A stretch of 64,000 bases of DNA from Rhizoclosmatium globosum (GCA_002104985.1 MCGO01000072.1:62001-126000); one strand, 5' to 3'; shown: positions 11,018 to 21,509, counted from the stretch's first letter. Numbers and translations are program-made. Notes: generated by a model from the sequence alone, not told the origin.

Positions 11018-11426
11018 TTCTGGAAGGTTGGGTATAAAAAAAGTAAAATCAATATATAGTTACGATAAACACTTTAACTTAGATACTTATCGAATGTATT
11101 TGAAAATTAGCGGCAATAGAGACCATAGGAACCATAGGAACCATAGGAGAGACTCTTATTCTTTGATTTCAAAGGAACATTCCAATCGTTCAAGTAATCG
11201 AAGAGACTATCCACAAGCAATAGAGTTAACTCTCCTTCTTTCCTCAATAAATCCATGACTAATATCACTGACATTTCATGTCAGTCGGATATCGGGATTT
11301 TTGAAGCCCGGTCATGTGAAAAAACAACAATGTCACATGTCCACTACACCCAGCCACACTCCAAACCGCTCCAATAACCACCAAACCCCTTATTTTCTCC
11401 CTTCTGAAAAACGTTGACGCCTTCAA
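11018..11426. promoter_or_regulatory. Divergent intergenic region with ACCATAGGA triplet repeat
   Basis: The 409 bp between the SET gene and the LPMO-like gene should hold both promoters. At about 11122-11149 ACCATAGGA is repeated three times head to tail. No other clear site is seen. Confidence 0.45.
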
Positions 11427-12827
11427 ATGCACATCCTCCAACTCACCCTCGCCCTCCTCACCCTCCTCACCCTCACCGTCTCCGCCCACGGATTCATGAA
11501 ATGGCCAATCCCAAGATCCCTCCCCGGCGACCAACAAAACGGCGACACCTTTGTCCGAAACGCAAATAACCGCGTGATCGGGGGCACACCCGCATACGAC
11601 CGCGGCTGCAACTACCTGCCCCCCGGCCCAGTCTTCACACAGACGTTGAAGCCGGGGGACGCCGTTGTGGATTGGTGGATATCGGCGTTTCATATGGGTG
11701 GATGTGTTGTTGAGATTTCGAGGGATGGAGGGACGACGTGGAGTTATATTGGCGGGGATGCGCGGTGTGGTGATAAGACTGTTGCGGGCCCGGGGTTGGA
11801 TGGGCAAGGTGGTACTGGGCATATTCCTGTTGTGATTCCTGCGGTTTCGGGTGGGGGTGGGAGTTATAAGGCTGTGATTCGGTGGTATTATACGGCGAAT
11901 AATGGGGGTTCGCCGGATGAAGAGTTTGCGTCGTGTTCGGATGTTGTTGTGGCGAATAATGGGAATAATGAGCATACTTTCCATGTGAAGGTTCCTCAGT
12001 CGCCGTGGCAGTATCAGCAGACTGGGTGTGAAGCTGGTGCTTTGATGTGTAGCGATGATTCTGCGTTTATCAATCAGTGTATTTCGTTGGCGAAATCGGG
12101 AACTTGGGGTGGCGGTTCTGCGTGGTATGCGTACCAGTGCCCTGAAGGTACCACTTGCAAGAACAACAATTGTGTTGGTAATCCAGTGGCCACGTCTACC
12201 ATTGTTGCGAAGCCTTCTTTAACTTCCGTTTTCTCAACCATTGCACCAGTCGCTTCCTCTTTAGTTCTTTCAACTAAAGCTTCAACGACTATTCCAGCTG
12301 TGCCGATCTCTACGATTGTTGCTAAAGTTTCAACTAATGCAGTTTCAAGTGCTCAAGTTGCGACTAGCATTGCTACCACAACCCCCGTTTCTACCTCGTT
12401 AAACGCAATCAAGACTGCAGCCGTCTTTAGCACTTCCAAGCCAACTTCAACGGTTCCAACATCTCAAGTTACTTCCACCTTGGCCAAGGCAGCCTCCTCA
12501 TCTACTATTGTCAAGGTTAACTCTTCTACTATTAGAAACTACACCTCATCTACCGTCGCCAAAGCCTCATCTTCTACTATTGCCAAAACATTCTCCTCCA
12601 CCACTGTTGCCAAGGCCGCCTCCTCTTCAGTTGCCACTACCGTTGGCAAAGGAACCACTGCCACCACATCTTCTGCTCCTGCTACTATAACCAAACCAGC
12701 GACTGGCTCCATCAAGAATGGTGATGCATGCGCCGTATTTGGAGAATGGGCATGTAACAACACTGTTTTGTGTTCATATGGAACGAATGGCTTGCGTTGG
12801 TACGGAATCGCGAGTCAAGGATGTTAG
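11427..12827 (+). CDS. Secreted LPMO-like copper oxidase with Ser/Thr-rich tail
   Basis: A single 466-aa exon. The signal peptide (MHILQLTLALLTLLTLTVSA) is followed at once by HGFMKWPIPRS, so the mature protein would begin with His1 of a copper histidine brace, the hallmark of lytic polysaccharide monooxygenases. A second candidate brace residue lies in WWISAFHMGGC. The catalytic-like domain has several Cys pairs and ends near residue 240 (CPEGTTCKNNNC). A Ser/Thr/Ala-rich linker of about 170 residues (SSTTVAKAASSS), probably O-glycosylated, joins it to a small Cys-containing end domain (GDACAVFGEWACNN...GIASQGC). The likely role is oxidative cleavage of chitin or cellulose outside the cell. 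I cannot assign an AA family. Codon choice shifts from C-ending to G/T-rich around 11640-11960. Confidence 0.78.
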   Translation: MHILQLTLALLTLLTLTVSAHGFMKWPIPRSLPGDQQNGDTFVRNANNRVIGGTPAYDRGCNYLPPGPVFTQTLKPGDAVVDWWISAFHMGGCVVEISRDGGTTWSYIGGDARCGDKTVAGPGLDGQGGTGHIPVVIPAVSGGGGSYKAVIRWYYTANNGGSPDEEFASCSDVVVANNGNNEHTFHVKVPQSPWQYQQTGCEAGALMCSDDSAFINQCISLAKSGTWGGGSAWYAYQCPEGTTCKNNNCVGNPVATSTIVAKPSLTSVFSTIAPVASSLVLSTKASTTIPAVPISTIVAKVSTNAVSSAQVATSIATTTPVSTSLNAIKTAAVFSTSKPTSTVPTSQVTSTLAKAASSSTIVKVNSSTIRNYTSSTVAKASSSTIAKTFSSTTVAKAASSSVATTVGKGTTATTSSAPATITKPATGSIKNGDACAVFGEWACNNTVLCSYGTNGLRWYGIASQGC

Positions 12828-12950
12828 AAGACTGGTGTTGTTTTTTATTTCACTTTTTTTGAACCTCTTCTAGATTATTGATTCTATAGATTGATTCTTG
12901 TTATTTCGTTCTTGTCCGAACAATTATACTTTGTCCAAACAAGAGCCGCC

Positions 12951-13525
12951 ATGTTAATAACGAAGCTGAAGCAACTAGACACACTGCTTGACGCCGTCTC
13001 ATTGACAATTCTCGAACAAGAAAGAAGAGAAAGTGTCGAACGCAGCGCCGATGTTCTTTCGCCCGAGTCACTTTGTAAGAGCCAAGCACTCGCTCGCTGA
13101 GTCACTCTCACTGACACTCACTGACACGCACTCAATCTGACACAGCCGCTCTTCTCGCACCACTCAAATCGACTGCGACCCACGTGCTCAAAATAAAGTC
13201 AAAGATGAATCAGTTGTCGGCCACTCTTCAGAATCCATCAAACAACTCGAAAGAAAAAGTAGAAAAGAATACAGTTGTCCTGACACCCGAAGCCCAGGAG
13301 TACGCGTTCCCTTCTCTTTCTCTTTTAACTTAATCAACAATCTAATGCTGCTGTCAAACCAGGATTCTTGCCACCTCCTTTCCCGTCTTCCTAGCCTCAG
13401 TTGCGTCCTGCGCAGATTCAATCGCTGCCATTCAAGACGCCTCAAAACCACACAAGGACACGCTCGCATCCATTGATGATATTGTAGACAAGATTGCCGT
13501 ATTGAGTCGGGAATCTTCAAAATAA
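12951..13525 (+). CDS. Small helical protein of unknown function
   Basis: Exons 12951-13074, 13146-13299 and 13363-13525 encode 146 aa with perfect phase closure; the donors are GTAAGA and GTACGC. The start sits in a good context (GCCGCCATG). The protein looks alpha-helical throughout (MLITKLKQLDTLLDAVSL, KSTATHVLKIKSKMNQL, DTLASIDDIVDKIAVLSR), with one short polar loop. Size and helical pattern resemble small subunits of coiled-coil assemblies such as BLOC-1, dynactin p24 or kinetochore complexes, but I see no diagnostic motif and assign no family. Confidence 0.6.
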
Positions 13526-13689
13526 AGTGAAAGTACAGTGGCAACACAGAGGAGAAGGAAAACACGGACTTGATGCATAATAATGCATTCACGTGTGAAG
13601 TAGATAGTCTGAGTATATCTCTACTTGTTCTCCCTCCCTTCTCTTCTAATATCTCTTCCTTCTTTTTTCCCTTCTTGAAAACACAATAA

Positions 13690-15543
13690 ATGACAACAGA
13701 CCCCAAAGAAGGTAACCCTCCACCACACACCATCCAAACAGATACTAAGTGTAATGCATCCCAGTCCTCCGAATCCACAGCCAAACCTTCCGATCGTTTG
13801 GTGGTCACACTCTCGCCTCCTTCGAAGGATCTCCTTCTCCGCTCGCTTTTGCTAAACTGGTCGCTGAAAACAGACCTGCGCTCTTTCGGAATTCAAATGT
13901 CGAGGATTGGCCCGCGATGGAATCTTTTGGGAATAGAAGTCAATTGGTGGACTTGATTGGTTCAGACCGATATGTGAAGGTGGCTGTCACTCCAAATGGT
14001 TTGTCTCAGAGGCTAGAGCAAGTGAGCTGCATCTGAGTGCAGTGAAGATGGTGTGAATAGTCGGTAGCAAAGTCAAAAAGTGAAGCTTTTTGGAAAGCCT
14101 ACAGTTTCCTACCATCTAGTTCTTATTTGGCGAGGAACGAGCGAAATATGCACGCTTTCATAAGTGTGCCTTCAATGTGAGCGTCAGTGAACGAACTTTC
14201 GCGAAGCGAATCAGCTATGGATTGAGGGAGCGGGGAAACTTGGCAAAAGGGAGGAATACAATACGGCTAGTTCAAGGCGAGATTTTGGAACTGGGAGCGC
14301 CAGCGAACGACCTTTCGCGAAGCGAATCAGCTATGGATTGAGGGTGTGTGGAACTGTGAGTATTTGAGTGCAAGCGAACAACCCTTCGCGAAGGAATACA
14401 AGCTTGGAACTGTGAACTTTCTCGAAGCGAATGATCTAATGAGGGCAGACGCTTTCGTTAGTATCAAGGAACTCTATCAATTGTGCAACAAGAACAACCT
14501 TTCAACAACCAATTCTAATCAAAATATAATTTTATTTAGGACTCGCGGATGCTGTGATTGATGGAACATTCGTACTGCCTCATGAAGAGTCGATGCCCAT
14601 CAAAGAGTTCTTTGATCGATTAGACGCTGAAGATCCTTCAAATCCTCAAGCTGTGCATTATATTCAAAGTCAGAATAACAATATGCGGGGCGATGGAGAC
14701 TTTGCCAAATTGTTTGAGCAAGTTCCTGAGCACATTGATTTCGCGACTGAGGCATTAGGTATATACTTCTTCAAAAGACAATATTACATTTAAAAGTATT
14801 TATTGAATATATTTTGAAAGGAGCTATGCCAGATGCTGTCAACTTTTGGTGTGGAAGTCGACACGCCGTCACCTCATTCCACAAGTAAGCCAGTTCTCTC
14901 CTCACATTCTTAAAAAACTAAAATGAACATCATCAGAGACCACTACGAAAACATATACATTGTCATAACAGGCTCCAAAACATTCACCCTTATCCCACCC
15001 TCCGAATCATGGGCCCTCGAAGAGCGAACCTTCCCTACCTCGAAATACACACCGACTGAAACCAGATCCTGGACCCAAGAAGTGGTGTACATGGACCCAA
15101 AGACATACGACACCACAACCGACGCGTCTCAGTCCCATCCACGTATGATGACACGGTGGTGCTCCCTCGATCCAACGCGTGACGAAGATTTAGAGACTTT
15201 TACAGATAGAATTGGGTTCACTGCGTACAAAAGCCCCTTTTTGACTGTGACGCTTGAACGTGGGGATATGTTGTACTTACCGGCGTTGTGGGCGCATAAA
15301 GTGGAACAGGGGAGTGGGACGATTGCAGTTAACTATTGGTATGATTTTTCGTTTGGCGGGAGTTTGTACCTGTTGCATCGGATGTTGCGGGGGCTTGCGG
15401 CTGATGCGGGGTATATGGAGCGGGATGAGGATATTGATGGAGATGATGATGATGATGATGGTGAGGAGGAAGATGTGGATGTTGATGAAGAGACTTTGTT
15501 GGTTCAGGCTGGGTATACGAATCACACTATATTCAGAGGGTAA
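13690..15543 (+). CDS. JMJD7: JmjC-domain hydroxylase, JMJD7 family
   Basis: Five exons, 13690-13711, 13765-13998, 14540-14758, 14821-14884 and 14937-15543, encode 381 aa. The N-terminus keeps the family signature PLAFAKLVAENRPALFRN...WPAM followed by YVKVAVTPNGLADAV. The double-stranded beta-helix has the iron-binding facial triad: HKD in SFHKDHYENIYIV and the distal His in LWAHKVEQG. JMJD7 enzymes are 2-oxoglutarate/Fe(II) lysyl hydroxylases acting on DRG GTPases. The fungal protein ends in an added acidic tail (DIDGDDDDDDGEEEDVD). Intron 3 is 541 nt and carries the same repeat family as PSMG2 intron 2; the other introns are about 50-60 nt. Confidence 0.9.
14160..14410 (+). repeat. Intron 3 of JMJD7 with GCGAAGCGAAT-family repeats
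   Basis: Within intron 3 (13999-14539), TTTCGCGAAGCGAATCAGCT followed by ATGGATTGAGGG occurs twice (about 14195 and 14312). Each copy is preceded by a GAGCGYCAGYGAACGAMCT-like word. A third, weaker copy is CAACCCTTCGCGAAGG near 14380. All read in the sense direction of JMJD7. Confidence 0.78.
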
Positions 15544-15594
15544 AAAGTAGATATAAAGGCATTTTATTCATATTCACAAAGATAATTATATAAC

Positions 15595-16614
15595 TTAAGG
15601 CTCGTTGACTGAGGGAGGATACTCTTCTGGCTTACCCTGAACAGCCAAGAACCGGCCCTTCTCTCTTGGGAATACATGTGCATGAGGCCAAGGCCATCCC
15701 CCAAACCGAGTCTTTTCATATTCGCGAAACGTTTGCGCAAGTTCTTGATGCGTATTCATCACAAACGGACCATGTTGTGCGACAGGTTCGCTGATTGGCT
15801 TTCCTTGAAGAATCAGAATCTCGAGATTTCCTTCCGTTCCAGCATGCTCAAGTTCGATTTCGCTGATACTGTGGTCCTTGAATTGAACGACACTGAGTCC
15901 AGGGATCTTAGTCTTGTCCAACGTCAAACCAGTTCCTTCAACGAGATACAAGCTTCGCGTTGATCCCTCCTCGCTTGTGGGAAGTGTAAACTTGGATCCA
16001 GGCTTCATAATCAAGTGCCACACATTGACGTCATTCTCTGGATTGTTCGCCCAACTGTCTCGAATTGGAGGAAGAGCCGTGTGCCCATAAAGTGTTCCAA
16101 CAAGAACAGTAGCCTTGACCTTATCCCCGTCTACAGAGAACCGAGTAATATCTTCGCTCCAATGCATCAACTGACTCGGCTCAACAAGCTTACTCTTGGC
16201 AGGAAGGTTCAACCACAACTGAAACCAACGGAGAGGATTCTCAGTGTCCTGATTCAAAAGCGGTATCATTTCTCCATGGACAATTCCACGACCCGCCGTC
16301 ATCCACTGAAGGTCTCCGTTTCCGTATCGACCGCCACCGCCAAGTGAGTCTGTGTGATCGATCGTTCCTTCAAGGGTACATGTGATGGTTTCAAAGCCTC
16401 TGTGTGGGTGTTCAGGGAATCCGGGGATCTTGTCGCCATGGTACATTCTGTATGGCTGGTTTGCGGACCAGTCGTTTCCGTTTCCTCGACGCGGGGCTTC
16501 CATCTTTGCGTTTCCGGCTGGGTAGACGTCCTTGTGGTAGACGGCGAACAAGAATGGATCTTGTGTTGGCATTGGTGTTGCGGCTTTGATGCTCTTGATG
16601 GTGAATCGGGGCAT
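15595..16614 (-). CDS. Pirin paralogue 1 (cupin)
   Basis: An intronless gene of 339 aa. I start at ATG 16614 (MPRFTIKSI), which matches pirin 2 (MSRFTIKPI); the frame is open further upstream, but those codons look like leader. Pirin metal-binding residues are present: HPHRGFET supplies two His, and TAGRGIVHGE supplies the third His and the Glu. RMYHGDKIPGFPEHPH and [19 protein letters not shown] are near-invariant pirin text. The N-terminal cupin is followed by the C-terminal pirin domain (HGPFVMNT...[18 protein letters not shown]). Pirins are nuclear/cytosolic iron proteins with quercetinase or redox-sensor roles. Two further paralogues lie at 43623 and 52475, and all three share an upstream ATTCGAAATC pair. 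Confidence 0.93.
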   Translation of the reverse strand: MPRFTIKSIKAATPMPTQDPFLFAVYHKDVYPAGNAKMEAPRRGNGNDWSANQPYRMYHGDKIPGFPEHPHRGFETITCTLEGTIDHTDSLGGGGRYGNGDLQWMTAGRGIVHGEMIPLLNQDTENPLRWFQLWLNLPAKSKLVEPSQLMHWSEDITRFSVDGDKVKATVLVGTLYGHTALPPIRDSWANNPENDVNVWHLIMKPGSKFTLPTSEEGSTRSLYLVEGTGLTLDKTKIPGLSVVQFKDHSISEIELEHAGTEGNLEILILQGKPISEPVAQHGPFVMNTHQELAQTFREYEKTRFGGWPWPHAHVFPREKGRFLAVQGKPEEYPPSVNEP

Positions 16615-16697
16615 TGGTTGTTGATTTCGAATGGTTGGTTTGGTTTTGGAGATTGAAATTGAAAGGGAATGTGAGCGGCTTTTATACTGTCTATCCA

Positions 16698-16722
16698 TGA
16701 TTTCGAAAGCGATTTCGAATGC
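16698..16722 (-). promoter_or_regulatory. Paired ATTCGAAATC motif upstream of pirin 1
   Basis: Read on the gene strand, ATTCGAAATC is followed three bases later by TTCGAAATCAT, about 85-105 bp before ATG 16614. The same arrangement is found upstream of pirin 2, and the two halves occur separately upstream of pirin 3. Confidence 0.55.
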
Positions 16723-17200
16723 ATACAGGCTGGAGGAGCGAAGAACAACCTGGATGATTCGAGGAAGCGGAAAGCTAACAACTCTACACATTTTTTAAGG
16801 TCACCCATTTACTGTTTCCGAAGGCCTCTTTCTAATTTCGTCGAATATGGCTCGATAGTGTTATTTTCTGTGGGAGTATTTCTGTGTTTGTCCTTTTCAA
16901 TCAGTTCCTTATCCTTCCTTTCGAATTCGTTGAATAATGATCCGAAAACTCGGCTGTACTGTCATCTGGAATCTAACTGTAGTTTCAAATTCAAGAGTAA
17001 GAACTGGATTTTGATATTCCTTCGGTATAACTTCTTCGACTGTGCTTCTTGAACTGTGATAAGTTATTCTCAAAACCCAATACAAGTTTTTACCTTCCTT
17101 TCATTAATTTAATGGGTTTGTTGTTGTCGCTGATTGATCCAATAAAGCGATGGACAATTTCTTCCTTCCTTCATAAACATAAAAATCACAGACTCCCTCG
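16723..17200. other. Intergenic, no gene seen
   Basis: This stretch separates the start of pirin 1 from the end of the E2 gene, both on the minus strand. Short open frames are present but none has domain or splice support. It presumably holds the pirin 1 distal promoter and the E2 3' end. Confidence 0.45.
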
Positions 17201-18414
17201 TTATTCCTCAAGTGCAACCAGCTTCTCAAACTCTTGTTCAACTTCCATTATCAACGTATTCCAAGTAATGACATGAAACATATCTGCATTGGCCCACTTC
17301 CTTACTTGATCTTTCACTTCATTCTTGTTCAAGTAGAAGTGGTTTCGAATAACCTTTCCAAAACCTCCCGTATCCATTAACGATGCGTTCCGAAGTTGGC
17401 CAAGGATCGCGAATCTTGAAAATACATGTCAAATGAGGATCAATCCTGAAACAGTAAAGAAATTCTTACTTTACGGTCTGTATGTGCAAGTTTCGATTGT
17501 ACGCCAAGCTTGCGGGATACGTTGGACTGCGGTGAACTTCATAACCCGGCTCATTAAAGAACGGAAACTCGGTCATAATGAGAGACTGAATGGAAACGAG
17601 GACTTGAAGCAACGTGCTCTTGTTTGGTTGCCAACATTCCTCAGGCTTAGTTGCTGGCCACGTTCCTAAAAGCGAAACACAAACGTATCCAGTTTCATAT
17701 AAATTTGGATTGAATCGGACGGTTCCGCTTCCGGTTGTTACGAGTTTGAGGGTTGGTGGGACATGTGGATAGTTAGGCGGGAAGAAAACATTGAATTCGA
17801 AGCACTGGTAGAAAAATATCAGACCTTAAGAAGAAAATGAGCTTTAACTTAACTCCGTAGGCGTACGGAGTTCCAACTGGGCCAGTCATCCTGTGTGTAG
17901 AAGTTTATTGGAAACTGGAATTACGCGAATAGGACTTACACGACTTTCATTCCATCGATACGACCTTCTTCAACTCTTGCAAAGATGCTCGCCTTTTGAT
18001 TGCATGGAAGGAGTTGCAGCAAGTTGGTCTATAGTTTACGTGTTCAGTAAATTTCGGCCGCCCAAACAAAAACGCGTACTATTTCTTTCGAAATCGGCTG
18101 CAAGCATGATTTGATTCCGGTTCCGGTGGTTGGTGTGTAGTATTGCTTCAGAACAGCACTGGGGAATGGCACACTTTCATTCCACAATGAAGGAACCATG
18201 AGAAAGAGTTGCTAATCAAGATACATTCAGAGGGACAACTTATTCTACGCCGTAAGCAGCTCACATCTTTCATAACATCCTCGTAAGTGAGTTCTGGTTT
18301 TGGTGGGAGTTTAGGAACAACTGCGATCGGGATTCGGCTTGTTTGAGATTCAGATTCGAGCATGCTATCCTGTTTCTTCTTGACGCGTCTCAGGCTTTTA
18401 AGATGCAGCTTCAT
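17201..18414 (-). CDS. Ubiquitin-conjugating enzyme E2, UBE2O/BIRC6-like
   Basis: Six exons (18414-18265, 18211-18080, 18028-17940, 17890-17854, 17804-17470, 17414-17201) give 318 aa with all phases closing. The UBC fold spans about residues 95-260: ASIFARVEEGRIDGMKVV, GPVGTPYAYGCFEFNVFFP, then the catalytic Cys in ETGYVCVSLLGTW and LLQVLVSIQSLIM with FNEPGYE. This last block is diagnostic for the large BIRC6/UBE2O/UBE2Z-type E2 group. The first 60 residues are Lys-rich and unstructured (MKLHLKSLRRVKKKQ), with VPKLPPKPELTYEDVM. Activity is predicted as E2, perhaps E2/E3 hybrid. A diverged copy of the first exon lies at about 27505-27590. A tRNA-Met gene occupies the promoter region, 205 bp upstream of the start. 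Confidence 0.9.
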
Positions 18415-18619
18415 TTTGGTGAGGTTTGTTTTGTTGACCAGGTGGCGAAGCTATTTCAAAGAAAACAAAGAAGAAAGAACTTTAACTTATCACGAAGAGG
18501 CTGTCTCTCGTTTTTCTTTCTTTGAATTAGAAAGGTGAATAGGTAAATTTGAATCTATCACAGTTGAGGGTTTTGTTTAATAGGAACTTGTATACCTTCG
18601 AAGATCCACTCCACTACCA

Positions 18620-18692
18620 GCTCTTGTGGCTTAGTTGGTCAAAGCGTCGGTCTCATAATCCGAAGGTCACCAGTTCGACTCTGGTCAAGAGC
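18620..18692 (+). tRNA. tRNA-Met (CAT), elongator type
   Basis: The cloverleaf can be drawn by eye. The acceptor GCTCTTG pairs with CAAGAGC, the D arm lies in GGCTTAGTTGGTCAAAGC, the anticodon loop CTCATAA has anticodon CAT, and the T arm CCAGTTCGACTCTGG contains the B-box. There is no intron. The TTCGA T-loop argues for elongator rather than initiator Met. It stands between the E2 gene and the membrane-protein gene. Confidence 0.93.
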
Positions 18693-18962
18693 ACGTTTTG
18701 CATAGAATTGCTGGATGTATGATGGGAAGGCGAGGGTGATGTGATGCCGGACGGAGTGACGAAGTGTCGATGTGAAAGAAATTTAGTTAAGCTGCCACAA
18801 AATTTGGGAGCATACTATTATTTTATTCTCTCTACAATCGAAACTGGATAAAGATCCTTTCGAGACCTTTAAACACAAAGAGGAACCAACATCAATCCTT
18901 ATCCTTGTCGCTGAGAACAAATATTCCGAATATCAAGCCCTTTATTAAACTTTTATTAAAGG

Positions 18963-19976
18963 TCAAGTCGATGAGCTGGATGGCTTAGTTACAGAAGACG
19001 AACCGGACCCATCCAAAAACTGGTTGACTTTCCCTTTCGCTCCTTTACTACGGAATCCTCCACCACTTTTCATTGGTAATATCTCAAAAAGACCAGGTTT
19101 TACAAGCGCGGCCTTCATAATGAGCATGTTGATTGCATCGAGAATCATAAATATGTCTTGCAGCATGACGCAAGTCATAGACGTCTTGTCGTTCTGAATA
19201 AATGCACTAACAGAATAGAATATTAAGCTAGTTATTCGCAAAATTGTTGAAGCGGAAGTATACTTGGCGATGACCATATCTGGTAAAGTATCAATTTGAT
19301 ACGGAACAGGAGAAACTTACATGCAGGCGGAATATCCACACGACTCGATTTGAGTGAAAATATTAAAGCAAAGTACGCTCTTAGTGAAAGGAGATCGACA
19401 TTAATAATCATGGCGATTCCAAGAGCTGTTGGTATTGTTGCGTATTGAACACTGTTCAATATCGGAAGAAATTGAATTATGCATGGACTGATTAAAATTA
19501 TTGGGGCAGCTATGAGTTCGTATTGAAGAACGTCTACGATCCATTGTTTGTAATGTAGTGAAATAACAGCCTTAGACCTATCAAGCAGTTCAATCTCCTG
19601 CGAAAGCGAGTGAAAACACGTACCTTAACCACGAAAACCACGCAATACTACTCTCTCCAGACATGACAAAGAAGAAGAGGCCAAACCCACTTGCAGGATA
19701 CAACTGAGCATAAAACACAGCTTCGTTTGCAAAGAAGCAAGCCCGAAAGAGAAAGACTAACACCATAAGAAATGTAACAGGTGAAAACACGGTTTCAATT
19801 GAAGGGCGTAAGCCGCGAGAAGGGAGATCGTGCCGAAAAATAAAGTAAATAGAGTAAACGCAGCAAAAGAGCGAGATTCCGGCAAGTGCCAACTCAAAGT
19901 AAAATTGAAATAGATGAAATGGTGCCAGTTGGTTGTATGAGACGCGGACGATCGCAGTGAGGTTGCCATTGACCAT
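18963..19976 (-). CDS. Polytopic membrane protein, about seven TM helices
   Basis: Exons 19976-19624, 19577-19321 and 19279-18963 give 308 aa; the introns are very short (46 and 41 nt). The start MVNGNLTAIVRVSYNQ puts an N-glycosylation sequon (NLT) before the first hydrophobic segment (FQFYFELALAGISLFCCVYS). Further hydrophobic segments include TFLMVLVFLFRACFF, GFGLFFFVMSGESSIAWF, LIAAPIILISPCIIQFL and ITSLIFYSVSAFI. The layout (short N-tail, seven helices, Ser-rich cytosolic C-tail GSGSSSVTKPSSS) resembles a G-protein-coupled receptor. No family motif is visible, so transporter or orphan membrane protein remains possible. In-frame codons upstream of the chosen ATG begin only with GTG. Confidence 0.68.
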
Positions 19977-20319
19977 TGTTGTTCTGGGATCCTTTGTTTT
20001 CACAATATTCCCCGTCCACCTTTGTTCCAGCTTGGAGATGTACCACCTTTTATATTTCAACAGTATAATGGATGGTTTTATTGTTTTCTTAACCACTCAA
20101 TAATAATTTTTTATCCCAAGTCCAGATTAATCTAATCTAATTTTCAGAAGCTTCCAAAAATCCTCCGTTTTCGAAGCTTCCAGGTCCTACTTCAAACAAC
20201 CTAGATTTGACTAACTAGACACTTCTACTTACGTGGAGGAGGCTTGTCAATAAGACTTTCGTTTAGCAAAAAGATCAAGTGGAAATAAAACCACGCAGAA
20301 CTATAATCAAGTTAAGGTC

Positions 20320-20575
20320 AATCAACCAATTGGTCAACTTTGGAAGCATGATAACTAAATTCTTTGTTATTCCCGAAATAACTGTTGGCTACTACCATTT
20401 GGGTTTAGATGAGAGGAAGATTCTGTACTCATATGGCACGACGCTGTATTAACAACTGTCACTGTGACGGCCCTCTATAACTTATGTATATGTATTTACA
20501 ATTATGTGGAAGTGGAAATATATTGTATGTATTTGAATGCCGTGCTTATGTTTTTAAGGTCGTACGGTCTGATTA
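20320..20575 (+). pseudogene. Decayed copy of the PSMG2 3' end
   Basis: This stretch matches about 8866-9110 of the window: the end of PSMG2 exon 3 (ACCAATTGGTCAACTTTGG), the last intron, the last exon (GGCACGACGCTG...ACAACTGTCACTG) and the 3' flank to GTCTGA. Because the intron is included, the copy arose at DNA level and not through mRNA. It carries substitutions and a 2-bp insertion (CTCATATGG for CTCATGG) that breaks the frame. No 5' part of the gene is present. It abuts, and overlaps on the other strand, the truncated chitin synthase gene. Confidence 0.85.
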
Positions 20576-21386
20576 TACAGCTGATCATCTTCGTTATACA
20601 TTGTGCACATGACAGCAATTTTTGTGTAGCGACGCATGTGCGTCTGTCTCAGAGAAAAGACAGTGGAGAATTCGTCGGGTTGTGTTGTAATGGCGGAATA
20701 TCTGTTTACAACACATTAGACTCTACTTCTCTTTGATAGAGGTACAAAAACAAACCAACTCCTCTGCGTCCAAATACCGAACAGCCGAAGAATAGTCCTT
20801 TGACAAGGGAACGTTGAGAATGAATTTGCCGTCTGTGAGAACAACTTCTTTTGTAACGTATTTCATGGGGCGTCTCAGGAGACTTGGGATTTGAGGGGGT
20901 GGGTACTGATCTGAAGATTGAGATTGAGTGCCAAAGCCAAGGCCAATTGACCGGCCCAGCGACAAGACATCAATGACTTGGCTGCGGTCAGGGAAGGTTC
21001 CAAATGAGGATTGGTGAGGCTGTGGCTGTGGCTGCTGTTGCTGGTAAGGGTGTTGTTGGGGTGTCAGTGGAGGCGGCGGGAACTGAGGGTACCCCTGGTT
21101 GTTACAGTGTGATTTAGTCCTATTGTACCTACCCAATCAAACCAACAACATAGCTTGACGCTGCCAAGCTTCCTGCCAAAAGAGGCATGTAAAGCTGTTA
21201 CAATTGCAACTGGGTTTGTGGCGGTGGAACAGAAAAGGAGCCAGGCGGAAGCTCAGGTGCCAGCGAGTTCAACGTGGACGACGATGTCTGGCGCGTAGTC
21301 TGTGTTTCAACAACGAGGCAGCTTATTAGTGGATCACTTGGACGCGGCGAGTTTTGATTGAGTGGTGGTGGTGGTTGAAGCGACAT
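20554..21386 (-). pseudogene. Chitin synthase gene truncated after its N-terminal part
   Basis: Exons 21386-21202, 21128-20760 and 20701-20554 read as 233 aa. A Pro/Gln-rich disordered N-tail is followed by KEVVLTDGKFILNVPLSKDY, the conserved strand of chitin synthase N-domains, then YSAITTQPDEFSTVFSLRQ and KIAVMCTMYNEDDQLYNQTV, which match the RYTAxTxDPDxF and MYNED motifs at the start of the glycosyltransferase domain. The frame then stops (RP stop), exactly where the antisense PSMG2-tail copy begins. The remaining roughly 600 or more residues of a normal chitin synthase, including the catalytic QRRRW region and membrane helices, are absent. The gene cannot make chitin; it is a rearrangement remnant, possibly still transcribed. 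Confidence 0.8.
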
Positions 21387-21509
21387 TAGATTTGTGTTTT
21401 TGGGTGGGATGTTTTCAGAACAACTTTCGGACTTTATTCTTGACAGCCACAAGAAATGCAGAACACTAAGAATCTCAAAAAGTACCATACAACTAACAAA
21501 GGTTTCTAC

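Noticed and set aside
11265..11984. Minus-strand frame of 239 codons over the LPMO-like gene
   Set aside because: The plus strand has a signal peptide, His1 and domain pattern; the minus frame is Arg/Asn/Pro-rich with no domain.
13999..14539. Transposon insertion in JMJD7 intron 3
   Set aside because: No terminal inverted repeats, target-site duplication or transposase frame was seen; the content is short direct repeats only.
20464..20736. Plus-strand ORF as an independent gene
   Set aside because: The frame covers the copied PSMG2 tail and the antisense of the chitin synthase exon; no start context or domain of its own.
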